Assembly (NCBI GenBank): GCA_964455905.1
Contig: CAYVYN010000003.1
Span: 62,001 to 126,000, forward strand
Direction of reading: 5' to 3'
Length of the DNA stretch: 64,000 nucleotides
From: CAIJXB01 sp964455905
Lineage (GTDB): Bacteria > Chlamydiota > Chlamydiia > Chlamydiales > Rhabdochlamydiaceae
This document shows positions 52,760 to 62,001 of the stretch, one piece after another. Below the pieces are notes generated by a model. That model did no database searches. It saw only the letters and a program-made list of their open reading frames with translations, and had not been told where the DNA came from. Numbering within the stretch: the first letter of the stretch is position 1; the number at the start of each line of letters is the position of its first letter. Made by a program: the position numbers and the translations under genes.

Positions 52760-54180
52760 AAGAAGTCAATGTGTTGAAGTTATATAATACAGAAAGTCGA
52801 TCTAAGTTAGAAGTTGTACCCGCTTCTGGTGATACTATTTTATTATATACTTGTGGGCCTACTATATATAACTTTGCCCATATTGGAAATTTTAGAACCT
52901 ATATTTTTGAAGATCTTTTACGAAGAACGATTCAGTTTTTTGGTATGAAAGTACGCCAAGTGATGAACTTGACGGATGTCGATGATAAAACAATAAAAGG
53001 CGCTTTAGAGAAAAAAATACCTCTTTTAGAATATACCAAACCGTATGAGACTGCTTTTTTTGAAGATTTAAAAACCTTAGGAATCCAAAGAGCTGAGTAT
53101 TATCCTTCAGCGACCGATTACATAGAAGATATGATTAAAATCATTCAAAGGCTATTAGAAAAAGGTGTTGCATATCAGGGTGATGAGGGGAGTGTGTATT
53201 TTCGGATTGCGGCTTTTCCTTCATATGGAAGACTTTCTCATTTAAATCTAGAAGAATTACAGGTGGGAGCTTCTGCTAGAATTTCTGATGAGTATGATAA
53301 GGATCAAGTATCTGATTTTGTTCTTTGGAAGGCTTATGATGAAACACGGGATGGGTATATTTTTTGGGAAAGTCCTTTTGGACGCGGTAGACCTGGTTGG
53401 CATATAGAGTGCTCTGCCATGGCTATGAGCATACTAGGCGAAAGTATTGATATCCATGTAGGTGGTGTTGATAATATGTTTCCTCACCACGAAAATGAAA
53501 TAGCTCAGTCAGAAGCATTTTCTGGAAAAACTTTTGTAAGGCATTGGCTTCATGCAGAACATCTTCTTGTAGATCATAAAAAAATGTCAAAAAGTCTTGG
53601 CAACTTTTATACCTTACGTGATTTGCTTGCTAGAGGATACACAGGCCAGCAAGTTAGGTATGTGTTATTGCAGACACACTATAGGACGCAGCTAAACTTC
53701 ACTTTTGAGGGGCTTGATGCTGCAGCATCTTCCTTACAAAGGATTTTAGATTTTATCGACCGAATGAAGTCCATACGAAGTAATTCTATAGATGAAAAGG
53801 CATATTCCGTTGCTTTAAAAATGAAAGAAGATTTTCAAAAAGCTTTAGGCGATGATCTTAATATATCAGCCGCTCTTTCTGTGTTTTTTGAAGCGATTAG
53901 AGAGATTAATACACTTTGTGATCAAGGTCAGGTAGGAAAAGATGCAGCCTTAATGATTTTAAACACAGTTTATGAATTAGATACGGTACTAGGAATCCTT
54001 GACTTAACGGAAGAAGAAGAGATCCCAGAGGTTTTACAAGATGCTTTAGCAAAAAGACAAAAAGCTCGTTTAGAAAAAAATTGGGCTCTTGCGGATGAAT
54101 GCCGAAATTTTATTGCGCAACAAGGATACAAAATAGAAGACTCCCCTGAGGGAGCTCGTTTAAAAAAGGTAAGAGTGTAA
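52756..54180 (+). CDS. cysS: Cysteinyl-tRNA synthetase
   Basis: 474-residue class I synthetase. The HIGH signature is YNFAHIGNFRTYIFEDLLRR, preceded by the zinc cysteine in LLYTCGPTIY. Further zinc ligands are in GRPGWHIECSAMAM and FPHHENEIAQSEA. The KMSKS loop is KKMSKSLGNF. It overlaps the acyl ligase stop (ATGA), so the two are coupled, and is followed 4 bases later by a small gene on the same strand. Confidence 0.97.
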   Translation: MKEVNVLKLYNTESRSKLEVVPASGDTILLYTCGPTIYNFAHIGNFRTYIFEDLLRRTIQFFGMKVRQVMNLTDVDDKTIKGALEKKIPLLEYTKPYETAFFEDLKTLGIQRAEYYPSATDYIEDMIKIIQRLLEKGVAYQGDEGSVYFRIAAFPSYGRLSHLNLEELQVGASARISDEYDKDQVSDFVLWKAYDETRDGYIFWESPFGRGRPGWHIECSAMAMSILGESIDIHVGGVDNMFPHHENEIAQSEAFSGKTFVRHWLHAEHLLVDHKKMSKSLGNFYTLRDLLARGYTGQQVRYVLLQTHYRTQLNFTFEGLDAAASSLQRILDFIDRMKSIRSNSIDEKAYSVALKMKEDFQKALGDDLNISAALSVFFEAIREINTLCDQGQVGKDAALMILNTVYELDTVLGILDLTEEEEIPEVLQDALAKRQKARLEKNWALADECRNFIAQQGYKIEDSPEGARLKKVRV

Positions 54181-54184
54181 AAAA

Positions 54185-54436
54185 ATGGGTAAGGCAAGTT
54201 TTACAAAAGATGAAATGTTTTTATGTAAGTTAGCAAGTATGGCAGAGTCTTTAGGCGATGCTTTTACTGAAATGGATAGTTATGTGATTGGGCAGGCTAT
54301 TGGACAAAATAACCGCAGTGTGGACAATATTGTTAGAATGCTTGCTCAAACAAATTTTTTAAAAAAGTCTCATGGGTCATTTGTCTATTTAACGCCAAAT
54401 GGTATGGGGCTTGTGAAGACTTTACTTGCTAAGTAA
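54185..54436 (+). CDS. Small conserved-looking protein with winged-helix-like pattern
   Basis: 83 residues: an acidic helical start (ASFTKDEMFLCKLASMAESL), a middle helix (SYVIGQAIGQNNRSVDNIVR) and an ending FLKKSHGSFVYLTPNGMGLV that looks like the wing of a winged helix. It may bind nucleic acid; function unknown. It starts 4 bases after the cysS stop. Its last 15 bases overlap the end of the convergent P-type ATPase gene, so it is squeezed between conserved genes, which supports it being real. Confidence 0.7.
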   Translation: MGKASFTKDEMFLCKLASMAESLGDAFTEMDSYVIGQAIGQNNRSVDNIVRMLAQTNFLKKSHGSFVYLTPNGMGLVKTLLAK

Positions 54437-56383
54437 TCTTAAAGAATTCAACCCTACAAGCAGTGTTCCTCCTTCATGAAGGACCACTGCAAGCCAAAGA
54501 GGAATGAATCCTAGAAGAGCTGGCGTTGTGACTAAAAAGATAACTAGCAGCGCCAAACTTAGATTCTGTTTAATGATTTTTAATGTAAGGTGAGATTTTT
54601 TTACTAGCCAATCCAAAGACGTGATGTCATCTTGTAAAAAGACAACATCGGATGCGGCGATAGCAGAAGCGCTTCCTATTTTACCCATCGAAATACCAAC
54701 TGTTGCTCTTGCTAGAGCCGGAGCATCATTGACCCCATCTCCTATCATAATTAACCCGTTTTCTTGCGAAAGAAGATCAACTTTTTCTAGTTTTTCTTCT
54801 GGTTTTAGATGCGAAAAGATTTTAGTAATTTCAAGTTCTTTTCCAACAACATGTGCATTTTTTTCTTCATCTCCAGTAAGCATGATAATATCTATGTCGA
54901 GAGCTTTTAGTCTTTCTAAAAGCTCTTTCACTTCTTTTCGAATGACATCTTGAAAATGAAATAAAAATAGAGATTCACCAATCAAAACATAGGTTTGCGT
55001 TGAGCTTTTAATAAGATCTTTGGGTTTAGAAAAAGAACTGGTTTTTGAGGAAATAAATGCCTCGTTTCCTAGATAACAAGGTGTTCCTGAAGATAATTCA
55101 GCTACAACACCGGACCCAGGAATTGATTTTAGATTTTGAATAGATGCAAAAGAAAGTTTTTTTTCTTTGACGAGGTTAACAATTGCATCAGCAATAGGAT
55201 GTTTTACATGTCGTTCCATGGATCCAGCTATTGAAATCGCTTCATCGATAGAAAGAGATTGTGCAGCCTCATTTAAAGGCTCTACAGTCACACATTTAAG
55301 ATTTCCAGTGGTGAGAGTTCCTGTTTTATCAAAAGCCGCTGTTTTACAGGTGGAAAGGGCATCTAAAATGGTTCCCCCTTTTAGGAGGATTCCTTTTTTT
55401 GCGCAGCTACTAATAGCACTTAAATAAGCTGTAGGAGCTCCTATAATAAGAGCGCAAGGAGAAGCCGCAATAAGAAAGGTTAGGGCTCTATAGATGGATC
55501 CTTCTATCCCTAGATAAGGGAGTGTTTTGTAGAAAAAAGGCAATATTATAGCAAAAAGTACAGTAAGAACGATAATTGTCATTGCATACGGTTTATCAAA
55601 ACTATCTAGCCATTTTTGGAGTTTGGGTTTAGATTCTTGTGCATGAGTGATAAGTTCTATGATTTTACTTAATGTGGATTCTTGGTTTTTTCTTAAGGTT
55701 TTTAATATGAGACTTCCATCAAGATTTCTAGCTCCTGCGACGACTTCATCTCCTACACCTTTAGGCACTGGAATTCCTTCTCCCGTTAGGTGACTTAGCG
55801 TCACAAAAGACGATCCTTCAATCACAATCCCATCTAAAGGGACAATTTCACCCGCTTTTACTAGTATTTTTGTGTTTATCTCGACTTCTTTAATAGACCT
55901 TTCAAAAAGGTGTCCGTCGTCACTCATAAGACATGCTTTTGCAGGCGAAAGGTTGTGTAAATTTGCTAAAACACTTTTTGTTTTCTGACAGACAGCAAGT
56001 TCCATAGAGCCGGCTAGCTCAAAAAGAACAAGAAGTAAAGCTCCTTCCATTCCGCTACCTATTATCACAGATAGCATCGCAGCTAGTGTCATTAGAATAT
56101 CTATATTTATTTCTAGGTTTTTTAAGTCTTCTAGGGCGTTAATTAAAGCTGGAGTTCCTGAAAGGACGTAAACGATAAGGATAAAACTATAAGACAACTC
56201 TATATAGAAAAATTGTAAAACAAAAGCTATAATCAGGCAAAGGGCTGATAGGATTGACGTTTTAAGAGGGAGATTCCTACTCCACTTTTTAGAATCTTTA
56301 GTGAGGAAAGGACTGATGCTTTCTTCTTTACCAGAAGCGAAAAATTCATCAAAAATATAAGGTGTATGTGTTTGATTTTCCAT
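54422..56383 (-). CDS. P1B-type metal-transporting ATPase (P1B-4-like)
   Basis: 653-residue inner-membrane pump. Key motifs: SPCALIIGAPTAYLSA (ion-binding SPC, about residue 306), DKTGTLT (phosphorylated Asp, about residue 350), RHVKHPIADAIV (HP locus), GDGVNDAPALARA and the C-terminal HEGGTLLVGLNSLRLL. The SPC plus HEGGT combination is that of the P1B-4 subgroup, described for Co, Zn or Fe export, rather than CPC-type Cu/Zn pumps. No N-terminal CxxC metal-binding domain is present. One base separates it from the VIT-like gene upstream. From memory the Chlamydia counterpart next to serS is annotated zntA. The transported ion is not determined. Confidence 0.9.
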   Translation of the reverse strand: MENQTHTPYIFDEFFASGKEESISPFLTKDSKKWSRNLPLKTSILSALCLIIAFVLQFFYIELSYSFILIVYVLSGTPALINALEDLKNLEINIDILMTLAAMLSVIIGSGMEGALLLVLFELAGSMELAVCQKTKSVLANLHNLSPAKACLMSDDGHLFERSIKEVEINTKILVKAGEIVPLDGIVIEGSSFVTLSHLTGEGIPVPKGVGDEVVAGARNLDGSLILKTLRKNQESTLSKIIELITHAQESKPKLQKWLDSFDKPYAMTIIVLTVLFAIILPFFYKTLPYLGIEGSIYRALTFLIAASPCALIIGAPTAYLSAISSCAKKGILLKGGTILDALSTCKTAAFDKTGTLTTGNLKCVTVEPLNEAAQSLSIDEAISIAGSMERHVKHPIADAIVNLVKEKKLSFASIQNLKSIPGSGVVAELSSGTPCYLGNEAFISSKTSSFSKPKDLIKSSTQTYVLIGESLFLFHFQDVIRKEVKELLERLKALDIDIIMLTGDEEKNAHVVGKELEITKIFSHLKPEEKLEKVDLLSQENGLIMIGDGVNDAPALARATVGISMGKIGSASAIAASDVVFLQDDITSLDWLVKKSHLTLKIIKQNLSLALLVIFLVTTPALLGFIPLWLAVVLHEGGTLLVGLNSLRLLSK

Positions 56384-56384
56384 G

Positions 56385-57134
56385 TTATTGAATGAACTGC
56401 CTTATAAAATACATTAGACCTGTGCTTAAAGCAAATATTGCGATGTTCCAAATAAAAGAAGGCAGAAGTTTTATGTTTTCTGTCTTTGCTATAAAAACTC
56501 CAGCAGCAAGAAAACAGAATAAAAGTACACCTATAAGGTACATAGGAGGCATTAGTAAGTAACTAATGATAGAAAAAAAAACTATAAGCAGACTTCCTAA
56601 CAGCGCTCCTGAGGCTTGTTTTAAGGGGTGTTCATAACTTTCAAGGGGGAGTCCAAGTTCTTCTTCTAGCATAATTTGTAAAAGTCTGTTGTCGTCTGCC
56701 ATAAGAACGTCAATCACTTGATTTAGAAGGTTTCCTTCGAATCCTTTAGCTCGATAGAGTTCATAGAGTTCTTCTTTTTCTTGTTGTCGATGGTGTTCTA
56801 TTTCCCATCTTTCTTCTTCAATTACTCTGTGGAGCCTTTCGAGTCTAGCCCACCCAAATGAGGCACTTCTACAGGTTTTCCAAACAGTCCATCCGAGAAG
56901 AAATAACAGTAAAAAAGCTATTGCACTTTTTTCAGCAAGCAAAGGCGTTATAAGAATCCAAAGTAGTGATGCTGCAAGAGCTGTATCTTTTAAAGCATCT
57001 CCAAACGCTGCTTTTTGTCCAGAAATCTCTGTTCCGTGAATTTCTGCAGATGCTTTTGCGCCTCGAGCCCTGGCTTCTTTTAAATGCTCAGGAATGGATT
57101 TATTCCCAAAGTGATCTTGTGTCGAGTGTGGCAT
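56385..57134 (-). CDS. VIT1/CCC1-like membrane protein
   Basis: 249 residues with about five hydrophobic segments: a pair near residues 51-85 (AIAFLLLFLLGWTVW) and three after residue 175 (ALLGSLLIVFFSIISYLL and beyond). Between them is an acidic, helical cytosolic region (ERWEIEHHRQQEKEELYELY, then FEGNLLNQVIDVLMADDNRL) like the metal-binding domain of VIT1/CCC1 iron/manganese transporters. The charged N-terminus contains HLKEARARGAKASAEIHG. It sits between the M18 peptidase gene (10 bases) and the metal ATPase gene (1 base), a setting that favours metal transport. A member of this position is remembered from Chlamydia as uncharacterised. Confidence 0.7.
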   Translation of the reverse strand: MPHSTQDHFGNKSIPEHLKEARARGAKASAEIHGTEISGQKAAFGDALKDTALAASLLWILITPLLAEKSAIAFLLLFLLGWTVWKTCRSASFGWARLERLHRVIEEERWEIEHHRQQEKEELYELYRAKGFEGNLLNQVIDVLMADDNRLLQIMLEEELGLPLESYEHPLKQASGALLGSLLIVFFSIISYLLMPPMYLIGVLLFCFLAAGVFIAKTENIKLLPSFIWNIAIFALSTGLMYFIRQFIQ

Positions 57135-57144
57135 GAGGTGTCCT

Positions 57145-58383
57145 TTAAGAGGGTGAAAGGGCTTCTTTTAGAAAAACAATAGATTCTTGGTAATCACTGA
57201 TGGCCATAAGCTCTCTAATAGAATGCATGGATAGTTGTGGGCAACCTAGATCTACTGTAGCAATTCCTGTTGAACTAGTGATGTAGGGGCCTATGGTGCT
57301 TCCACAGGGCATATCAGATCGACAAACAAAATGTTGTACGTTGAGGTTTTTTTTCTTGGCGATCTGGAGCGCCTTTGCTCTTGTTAACCCAGAAGATGCG
57401 TATTTAAGGTCTGCATTTTCTTTTAGTACAATACCTTTTCCTAGAAGAGGTTGGTGATTGGGATCGTGTTTTGCTGCATGCATAGGATGAAGTGCATGAG
57501 CCATGTCCAAGGAAAGGCAAAGAGATTTATTTTTTAAAATAAGAAAATCTTCTTCAGAAAGGTTGTAAAAATGCTTAATCCTAGATAATACATCAGAAAG
57601 AAAAGAGGATGTCGCTCCTTCCCAGGACCTTGATCCTATTTCTTCGTGGTCAAAAAAGAAGACAATAGGAAGGATTGAAGAGTCTTGATATGAGCAGATT
57701 GCTTGTACCCCTGCATGGACACTGGCTAAATTGTCGAGTCGGTAAGATGAGATCCATTCTTGGTCCGTACCTACTAAGGAGGGTTTTTCTAATGGTACTA
57801 AGAATAAGTCAAACGTTAAAAGATTTTCTATTTCAAGAAATGAAGGGGTTTTGTCTGCAGAGCATAGTGCCATAAGGTGTTCTTGTTTATTAAGAAAAGG
57901 CCCTTTTTCATTTACGTCTCTATTTAGGTGAATGGCAAGCTCTGGAATGATGCAAGGAGTATCTTTAGCAAAAAGAAGATTTTGCTTAATCAGATTCCCT
58001 TCTGTTTGTGTAAAATAGCGGCCAGCGACGGCTAAATCTCTGTTTAACCAAGAGTGGAGGATGGGTCCTCCATATACCTCTGTAGAAAGAAGATTCATCC
58101 CGTTTTGTTTGACAAGAGGATTTGGCTTCAGTTTTAAGGTTGGACTATCTGTATGTGCTCCAATTAACACAATTTCTTGAGGGCAGTTTTGGGGTAAACA
58201 AAAAGCTCCAATAGATCCACCTCTGGCTACAAAGTATTTTCCTTCTTTTCTTAGATTCCAAGGAGTGTTCTCTTCTAAAGAAGTAAAGTTGTTTGCTGTT
58301 AAACGTTGTTCTACCTCGTTAACGCAATGCCACGAGGTAGGGGAGTGTTCTAAAAAAAGGAGGAAGTCTTCAATTTCTCTCAT
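57145..58383 (-). CDS. M18-family aminopeptidase (aspartyl aminopeptidase-like)
   Basis: 412-residue zinc aminopeptidase. Metal ligands and catalytic residues appear in IGAHTDSPTLKLKP, FFFDHEEIGSRSWEGA, DMAHALHPMHAAKHDPNHQP and SMHSIRE; CRSDMPCGSTIGPYI and ATVDLGCPQLSMHS are M18 signatures. It probably removes acidic N-terminal residues from cytoplasmic peptides. The start overlaps the serS stop by 4 bases, and the VIT-like gene follows after 10 bases. Confidence 0.93.
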   Translation of the reverse strand: MREIEDFLLFLEHSPTSWHCVNEVEQRLTANNFTSLEENTPWNLRKEGKYFVARGGSIGAFCLPQNCPQEIVLIGAHTDSPTLKLKPNPLVKQNGMNLLSTEVYGGPILHSWLNRDLAVAGRYFTQTEGNLIKQNLLFAKDTPCIIPELAIHLNRDVNEKGPFLNKQEHLMALCSADKTPSFLEIENLLTFDLFLVPLEKPSLVGTDQEWISSYRLDNLASVHAGVQAICSYQDSSILPIVFFFDHEEIGSRSWEGATSSFLSDVLSRIKHFYNLSEEDFLILKNKSLCLSLDMAHALHPMHAAKHDPNHQPLLGKGIVLKENADLKYASSGLTRAKALQIAKKKNLNVQHFVCRSDMPCGSTIGPYITSSTGIATVDLGCPQLSMHSIRELMAISDYQESIVFLKEALSPS

Positions 58384-59657
58384 TTAACCTTGAGCTCTGT
58401 TAGTCCATTTAAGTATTTATGTAACACCTCAGGAATTAGTACGCTACCATCTTCTTGTTGGTTATTTTCTAAAAGAGCAACCATTAACCTAGATGTCGCT
58501 AGACCTGAGCCGTTTAATGTGTGAACAAGCTCTGGTTTTTCTTCTTTTTTCTTAAAACGAGTTTTCGATCTTCTTGCCTGATAGTCTGTGCAATTAGATA
58601 CGGAAGAAACTTCATAATAGCGATTTTGGCCTGGTAACCACACTTCTATATCTACTGTTTTTGCAGCAGAAAAAGACATGTCTCCGGTTACTAGCAGCAT
58701 GTTTCTATAGTGGATATTTAACCCCTGAAGGATTTTTTCTGCCGAAGAAATCATGTCTTCAAAGATTTTTTCGCTTTGTTCTGGTGTTGCAAAACAAAAC
58801 ATCTCTACTTTATTAAATTGGTGAACGCGAATAAGGCCTCTTTCTTGAGAGCCGGCTGCTCCAGCCTCTCTACGAAAGCAAGGAGAGTACGAGACATATT
58901 TCTTAGGTAGTTCGTTTTCTTCGAAAATTTCATCGTAGTGAAGTCCGTTTAAGGCTACTTCTGCAGTAGGTATAAGATAAAGTTCGTAGTCGTCATCTTT
59001 GACTTTGAACAGTTGTTTTTCAAATTTTGGAAGTTGGCCAGAGCCAAACATCATATCAGAACGAACAAGATGAGGAATCATCCACATTTCAAAACCATTT
59101 TTAATATGAGAGTCAATCATGTAGTTCAAAAGCGCCCATTCTAGTTGTGCACCTAAATTTTTGTAGGTTGGCCAGCCGCTCCCAGAAACTTTTGCTCCTC
59201 TTTGAAAATCAAATAGTTTTAGTGATTCATTTAGTTCTACGTGGTTTTTAAAAGGAAAGGAGAATTCTCTTTTTTGTCCAAACGTTTTTATGCATACGTT
59301 GTCTTTGGGATCTAAGGAGCTTTTAATTCCCTCCATCGGAGCATTGGGAATATTAGCTAAAGAGGTTTCTAGGTGGCTTTCCAAAGAAGTAAGTTCTTTA
59401 TCTAAAGAAGAAATTTTATCTCCAAATCCACTTACTTGTTCCATTAACAGAGAAGCATCTTCGTTTTTTCGTTTTTTTTCTCCAATTTCTTTAGAAAGTG
59501 CATTGCGAGAAGATTTTAGTTCTTCTACTGTTGTTTTAATGGTTCTAATTTGTTCGTCTAGAGCTATGATGGGATCGAGTGAAATTTCAGGATCTTTAGT
59601 TTTTAAAAGTTTTTCTAGCTCGTTTTTGTCTTTTCGGATTCGTTTGATGTCTAACAT
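58380..59657 (-). CDS. serS: Seryl-tRNA synthetase
   Basis: 425-residue class II enzyme. A long N-terminal coiled-coil arm (about residues 25-110; TIKTTVEELKSSRNALSKEI) binds the tRNA-Ser variable arm. Motif 2 is SYSPCFRREAGAAGSQERGL, and motif 3 NGSGLATSRLMVALLEN. Serine is recognised by the TAEVALNGLH loop. First gene of the operon serS / M18 peptidase / VIT-like / P1B ATPase, with a good promoter upstream. Confidence 0.97.
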   Translation of the reverse strand: MLDIKRIRKDKNELEKLLKTKDPEISLDPIIALDEQIRTIKTTVEELKSSRNALSKEIGEKKRKNEDASLLMEQVSGFGDKISSLDKELTSLESHLETSLANIPNAPMEGIKSSLDPKDNVCIKTFGQKREFSFPFKNHVELNESLKLFDFQRGAKVSGSGWPTYKNLGAQLEWALLNYMIDSHIKNGFEMWMIPHLVRSDMMFGSGQLPKFEKQLFKVKDDDYELYLIPTAEVALNGLHYDEIFEENELPKKYVSYSPCFRREAGAAGSQERGLIRVHQFNKVEMFCFATPEQSEKIFEDMISSAEKILQGLNIHYRNMLLVTGDMSFSAAKTVDIEVWLPGQNRYYEVSSVSNCTDYQARRSKTRFKKKEEKPELVHTLNGSGLATSRLMVALLENNQQEDGSVLIPEVLHKYLNGLTELKVK

Positions 59658-59692
59658 GAAATAGCCTCGTTTTTCAAAATGCTTATGATGAA

Positions 59693-59721
59693 ATAGTAGA
59701 GCGCATTTCCCTTAAAGTCAA
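59693..59721 (-). promoter_or_regulatory. serS: Predicted promoter of the serS operon
   Basis: On the minus strand TTGACT (59716-59721), a 17-base spacer and TACTAT (59693-59698). The -10 ends 36 bases before the serS ATG. Confidence 0.52.
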
Positions 59722-59756
59722 TAGGGGGCAGTTTTCTTTTTTTTGACTGTATGCAG

Positions 59757-59785
59757 TTGAGGGAATTGTTAGTTAGTTGTATTCT
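59757..59785 (+). promoter_or_regulatory. Possible promoter of the downstream kinase gene
   Basis: TTGAGG (59757-59762), a 17-base spacer and TATTCT (59780-59785), four of six matches each. It leaves a leader of about 90 bases before the ATG at 59883. Confidence 0.3.
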
Positions 59786-59882
59786 TTGGCAATTATAAGT
59801 AAAAACAGTCAAAATTACCGTTGATTCTTTTTTAAGCTGCGTAAGGAAGGATCGTAAATAATAGGTTTTCTTTTGGAGGCGT

Positions 59883-60908
59883 ATGATAGCAGGTCTTTTT
59901 CCTTGTTTTAGGGGTGTTGTTTTGATTAAGGATTCAGAGGAGTCTGCATCTAAATCATCTCAGAAATCTATATCTATTATCAAGGCATTGGGACAAGGGG
60001 CATTTGGTACTGTTCTTTTAGTAAAAGATCTAGAAAATAATTTTCTAGCTTTAAAGATGCCTCGACGTCCAAGTTTTCAAGAGAGTATTTTGCATGAGCA
60101 TCGGCTTTTGCGTTTTTTGAATGAACAACGGGGAAAGGGATCTCAAAATGTGATTAGGCAGGAAGGTTTGTGTGCTAATTCTTGGCTAGGTCTGGATGCA
60201 ACAGGTCTTTTGCTAGAGTTGGGAAGGGATACTCTTTTTCAACGAATAGCAGAAGGGGAGTCTTTCAGTTTAACTGAGTTAAAGTTCGTTCTTAAGCAAA
60301 TTTTTTTAGGTTTGCTTTTCTTGAAACAAAATGACGTTATTCACGGGGATCTGAAGTCTGATAATATTTTATTTTTCTCTGGTGCGGTTGTGAAAATAGC
60401 TGATTTTAGTTCTGCATTTTTTCAAGCAGATAGTGGCGAGTGTACTCTCTACAATCAAGCGAGCCCTCCAGAGAAATTAATGGAGGTTATTCCCTACACT
60501 CCTGCTATTGATATGTGGGGAGCGGGTCTTGTGGCTATTGAAATGATTGCTCGAAGGTTTTGTTTTAGTTGGGTCTCTAAGGAGGATCTCGTATTTCAAC
60601 ACGAAGCTTTCTTAGGAACTGAGTATAAAAAAGAATTTCAGGGTTTATCTTCTATTCAAGCAGCAGAATTAACTGGCGAGGGTTCCTCTAAAATCAATTT
60701 ATTGGCTTCGAAATCTTTAAAAGAAATAGTTTATTCAAGATTTGAAAAAGAAAGTGGTGATGGAGCTTTTTTACTTAACCGGCTTCTTTCTAGGGTTTTT
60801 TGCTTAAATCCTCAAAAAAGAATAGATCCTTGTGGAGCATTGGAAGATCTTCTTTTTTTTGAAGAAAATTCAGATTGTTGTCTGTTTAGGTGGTTAGATC
60901 CTACTTAG
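59883..60908 (+). CDS. Ser/Thr protein kinase, eukaryotic-like
   Basis: 341 residues, almost entirely a kinase domain. Glycine loop ALGQGAFGTVLLVKDLEN (about residue 37), lysine strand FLALKMPRR, alpha-C glutamate in ESILHEHRLL, catalytic loop VIHGDLKSDNILF (about residue 152), DFG position KIADFSSAFF (DFS) and an activation-segment end ASPPEKLM followed by IDMWGAGLVAIEM. The lysine, HGD aspartate, Asn and DFS aspartate are all present, so it should be active. It differs from the 45-50 kb kinase family and lacks their N-terminal domain. GGAGG precedes the ATG by 4 bases. No membrane anchor, unlike Pkn-type chlamydial kinases with C-terminal domains; it could be cytosolic or secreted. Confidence 0.88.
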   Translation: MIAGLFPCFRGVVLIKDSEESASKSSQKSISIIKALGQGAFGTVLLVKDLENNFLALKMPRRPSFQESILHEHRLLRFLNEQRGKGSQNVIRQEGLCANSWLGLDATGLLLELGRDTLFQRIAEGESFSLTELKFVLKQIFLGLLFLKQNDVIHGDLKSDNILFFSGAVVKIADFSSAFFQADSGECTLYNQASPPEKLMEVIPYTPAIDMWGAGLVAIEMIARRFCFSWVSKEDLVFQHEAFLGTEYKKEFQGLSSIQAAELTGEGSSKINLLASKSLKEIVYSRFEKESGDGAFLLNRLLSRVFCLNPQKRIDPCGALEDLLFFEENSDCCLFRWLDPT

Positions 60909-61011
60909 CAAAGTAAAAATTTTAATCTCTGGGTTTTTTGAAAATAGTTACTATTGAAATCTTAAGTCGGATATGGTAAGCTATTTCATGAAATATGTAA
61001 GGAAAAAAAAT

Positions 61012-61998
61012 ATGAGTAAACCCGACCTCTTGACTCTTTCTCCTAAGGCGCAGAGTCCACTAATGTTGCGTTTTCATAGACTGCTAGACGCTTTTGCAAA
61101 ATCAGATGATGAAAGAGATTTTTATTTAGATCGAATTGAAGGATTTATTGTGTATGTCGATCTGGAAAAAAGTGAAAAAGAAATTAGCGAACTTGAAAAA
61201 GAGCTTCTAATAGATAATCCAGAAAGGTATTGCCTCGTTCCTAAGATGACTTTTTATGAAGCTAAAAAGTTTATGGAAGGGTTTGTAAATGAAAAAGTTT
61301 ATGATATAGATACTAAGGAAAAACTTTTAGATATTATTCAGGCTAAGGAAGCTCGAGAAAACTTTTTAGAGTTTATTTATGACCATTTAACCGAGCTTGA
61401 AAAGTGGCAACTTTTTTATCAAGAACGTTCTAGAATTCGTATCATTGAATGGCTAAGAAGTCAAAAAATTCAGTTTGTTTTTGAGGAAGATTTAGATTTT
61501 CCTAAAAATCTCCTTGAGAAAGTAAAAAAACATTTGTTTGACGTGAAAGTTCCCAAGGATGTTTCTGCAGCTAGGGACGTGATGCAAGCAAAAGCCAAAG
61601 TTTATTATTCCAGCGAAGCACTTAACCCACGCCCAAAAAGAGGCCGTCCGCCTAAGCAGGTGGTTAAGGTTGAAGTCGAGCCTCAAGTTGTCGTTGACAT
61701 GTACACTACCGTTCCGCCAGCTGTTCGCTATTTCCTATATCTAATTCCAAGCGCTACCAATGTTACCTTTTCAAGACGTTTTGACACGGAAGCGCAGCTT
61801 GTTGCTAATTTACGGGGAGCTTCTCGTATTAAGGTTGATAGTAAATTACAGGCTTTATCAGAAAGGCTTGAGTCTTTAAAGAATCTTTCTTCTAAAATTT
61901 CAGAGATTCACGAAGTTGGAGGGGGAAGTCTGTTGGGAGTTCAAGATGACTCTAAAAAAACAGAGAAACTAACCACAATTAAAAAAGGGAAAAAATAG
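61012..61998 (+). CDS. UPF0158-family protein with AT-hook-like tail
   Basis: 328 residues. The first 170 fit UPF0158: LMLRFHRLLDAFAKSDDERD, YLDRIEGFIVYVDL, YCLVPKMTFYEAKKFMEGFV, ENFLEFIYDHLTELEKWQLF and IRIIEWLRSQKIQF. The middle carries NPRPKRGRPPKQVVK (about residue 208), an AT-hook-like RGRP core that may bind AT-rich DNA, and the C-terminus is charged with a Gly-rich patch. The start at 61012 has AAGG about 10 bases upstream; an upstream ATG at 60973 is possible. It is 3 bases before the E1 dehydrogenase gene. Function unknown. Confidence 0.75.
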   Translation: MSKPDLLTLSPKAQSPLMLRFHRLLDAFAKSDDERDFYLDRIEGFIVYVDLEKSEKEISELEKELLIDNPERYCLVPKMTFYEAKKFMEGFVNEKVYDIDTKEKLLDIIQAKEARENFLEFIYDHLTELEKWQLFYQERSRIRIIEWLRSQKIQFVFEEDLDFPKNLLEKVKKHLFDVKVPKDVSAARDVMQAKAKVYYSSEALNPRPKRGRPPKQVVKVEVEPQVVVDMYTTVPPAVRYFLYLIPSATNVTFSRRFDTEAQLVANLRGASRIKVDSKLQALSERLESLKNLSSKISEIHEVGGGSLLGVQDDSKKTEKLTTIKKGKK

Positions 61999-62001
61999 CC
62001 T

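Noticed and set aside
54621..54953. 110-codon plus-strand open frame
   Set aside because: Low-complexity Ser/Ile/Phe composition antisense to the P-type ATPase gene.
59290..59664. 124-codon plus-strand open frame
   Set aside because: Serine-rich antisense shadow of serS.
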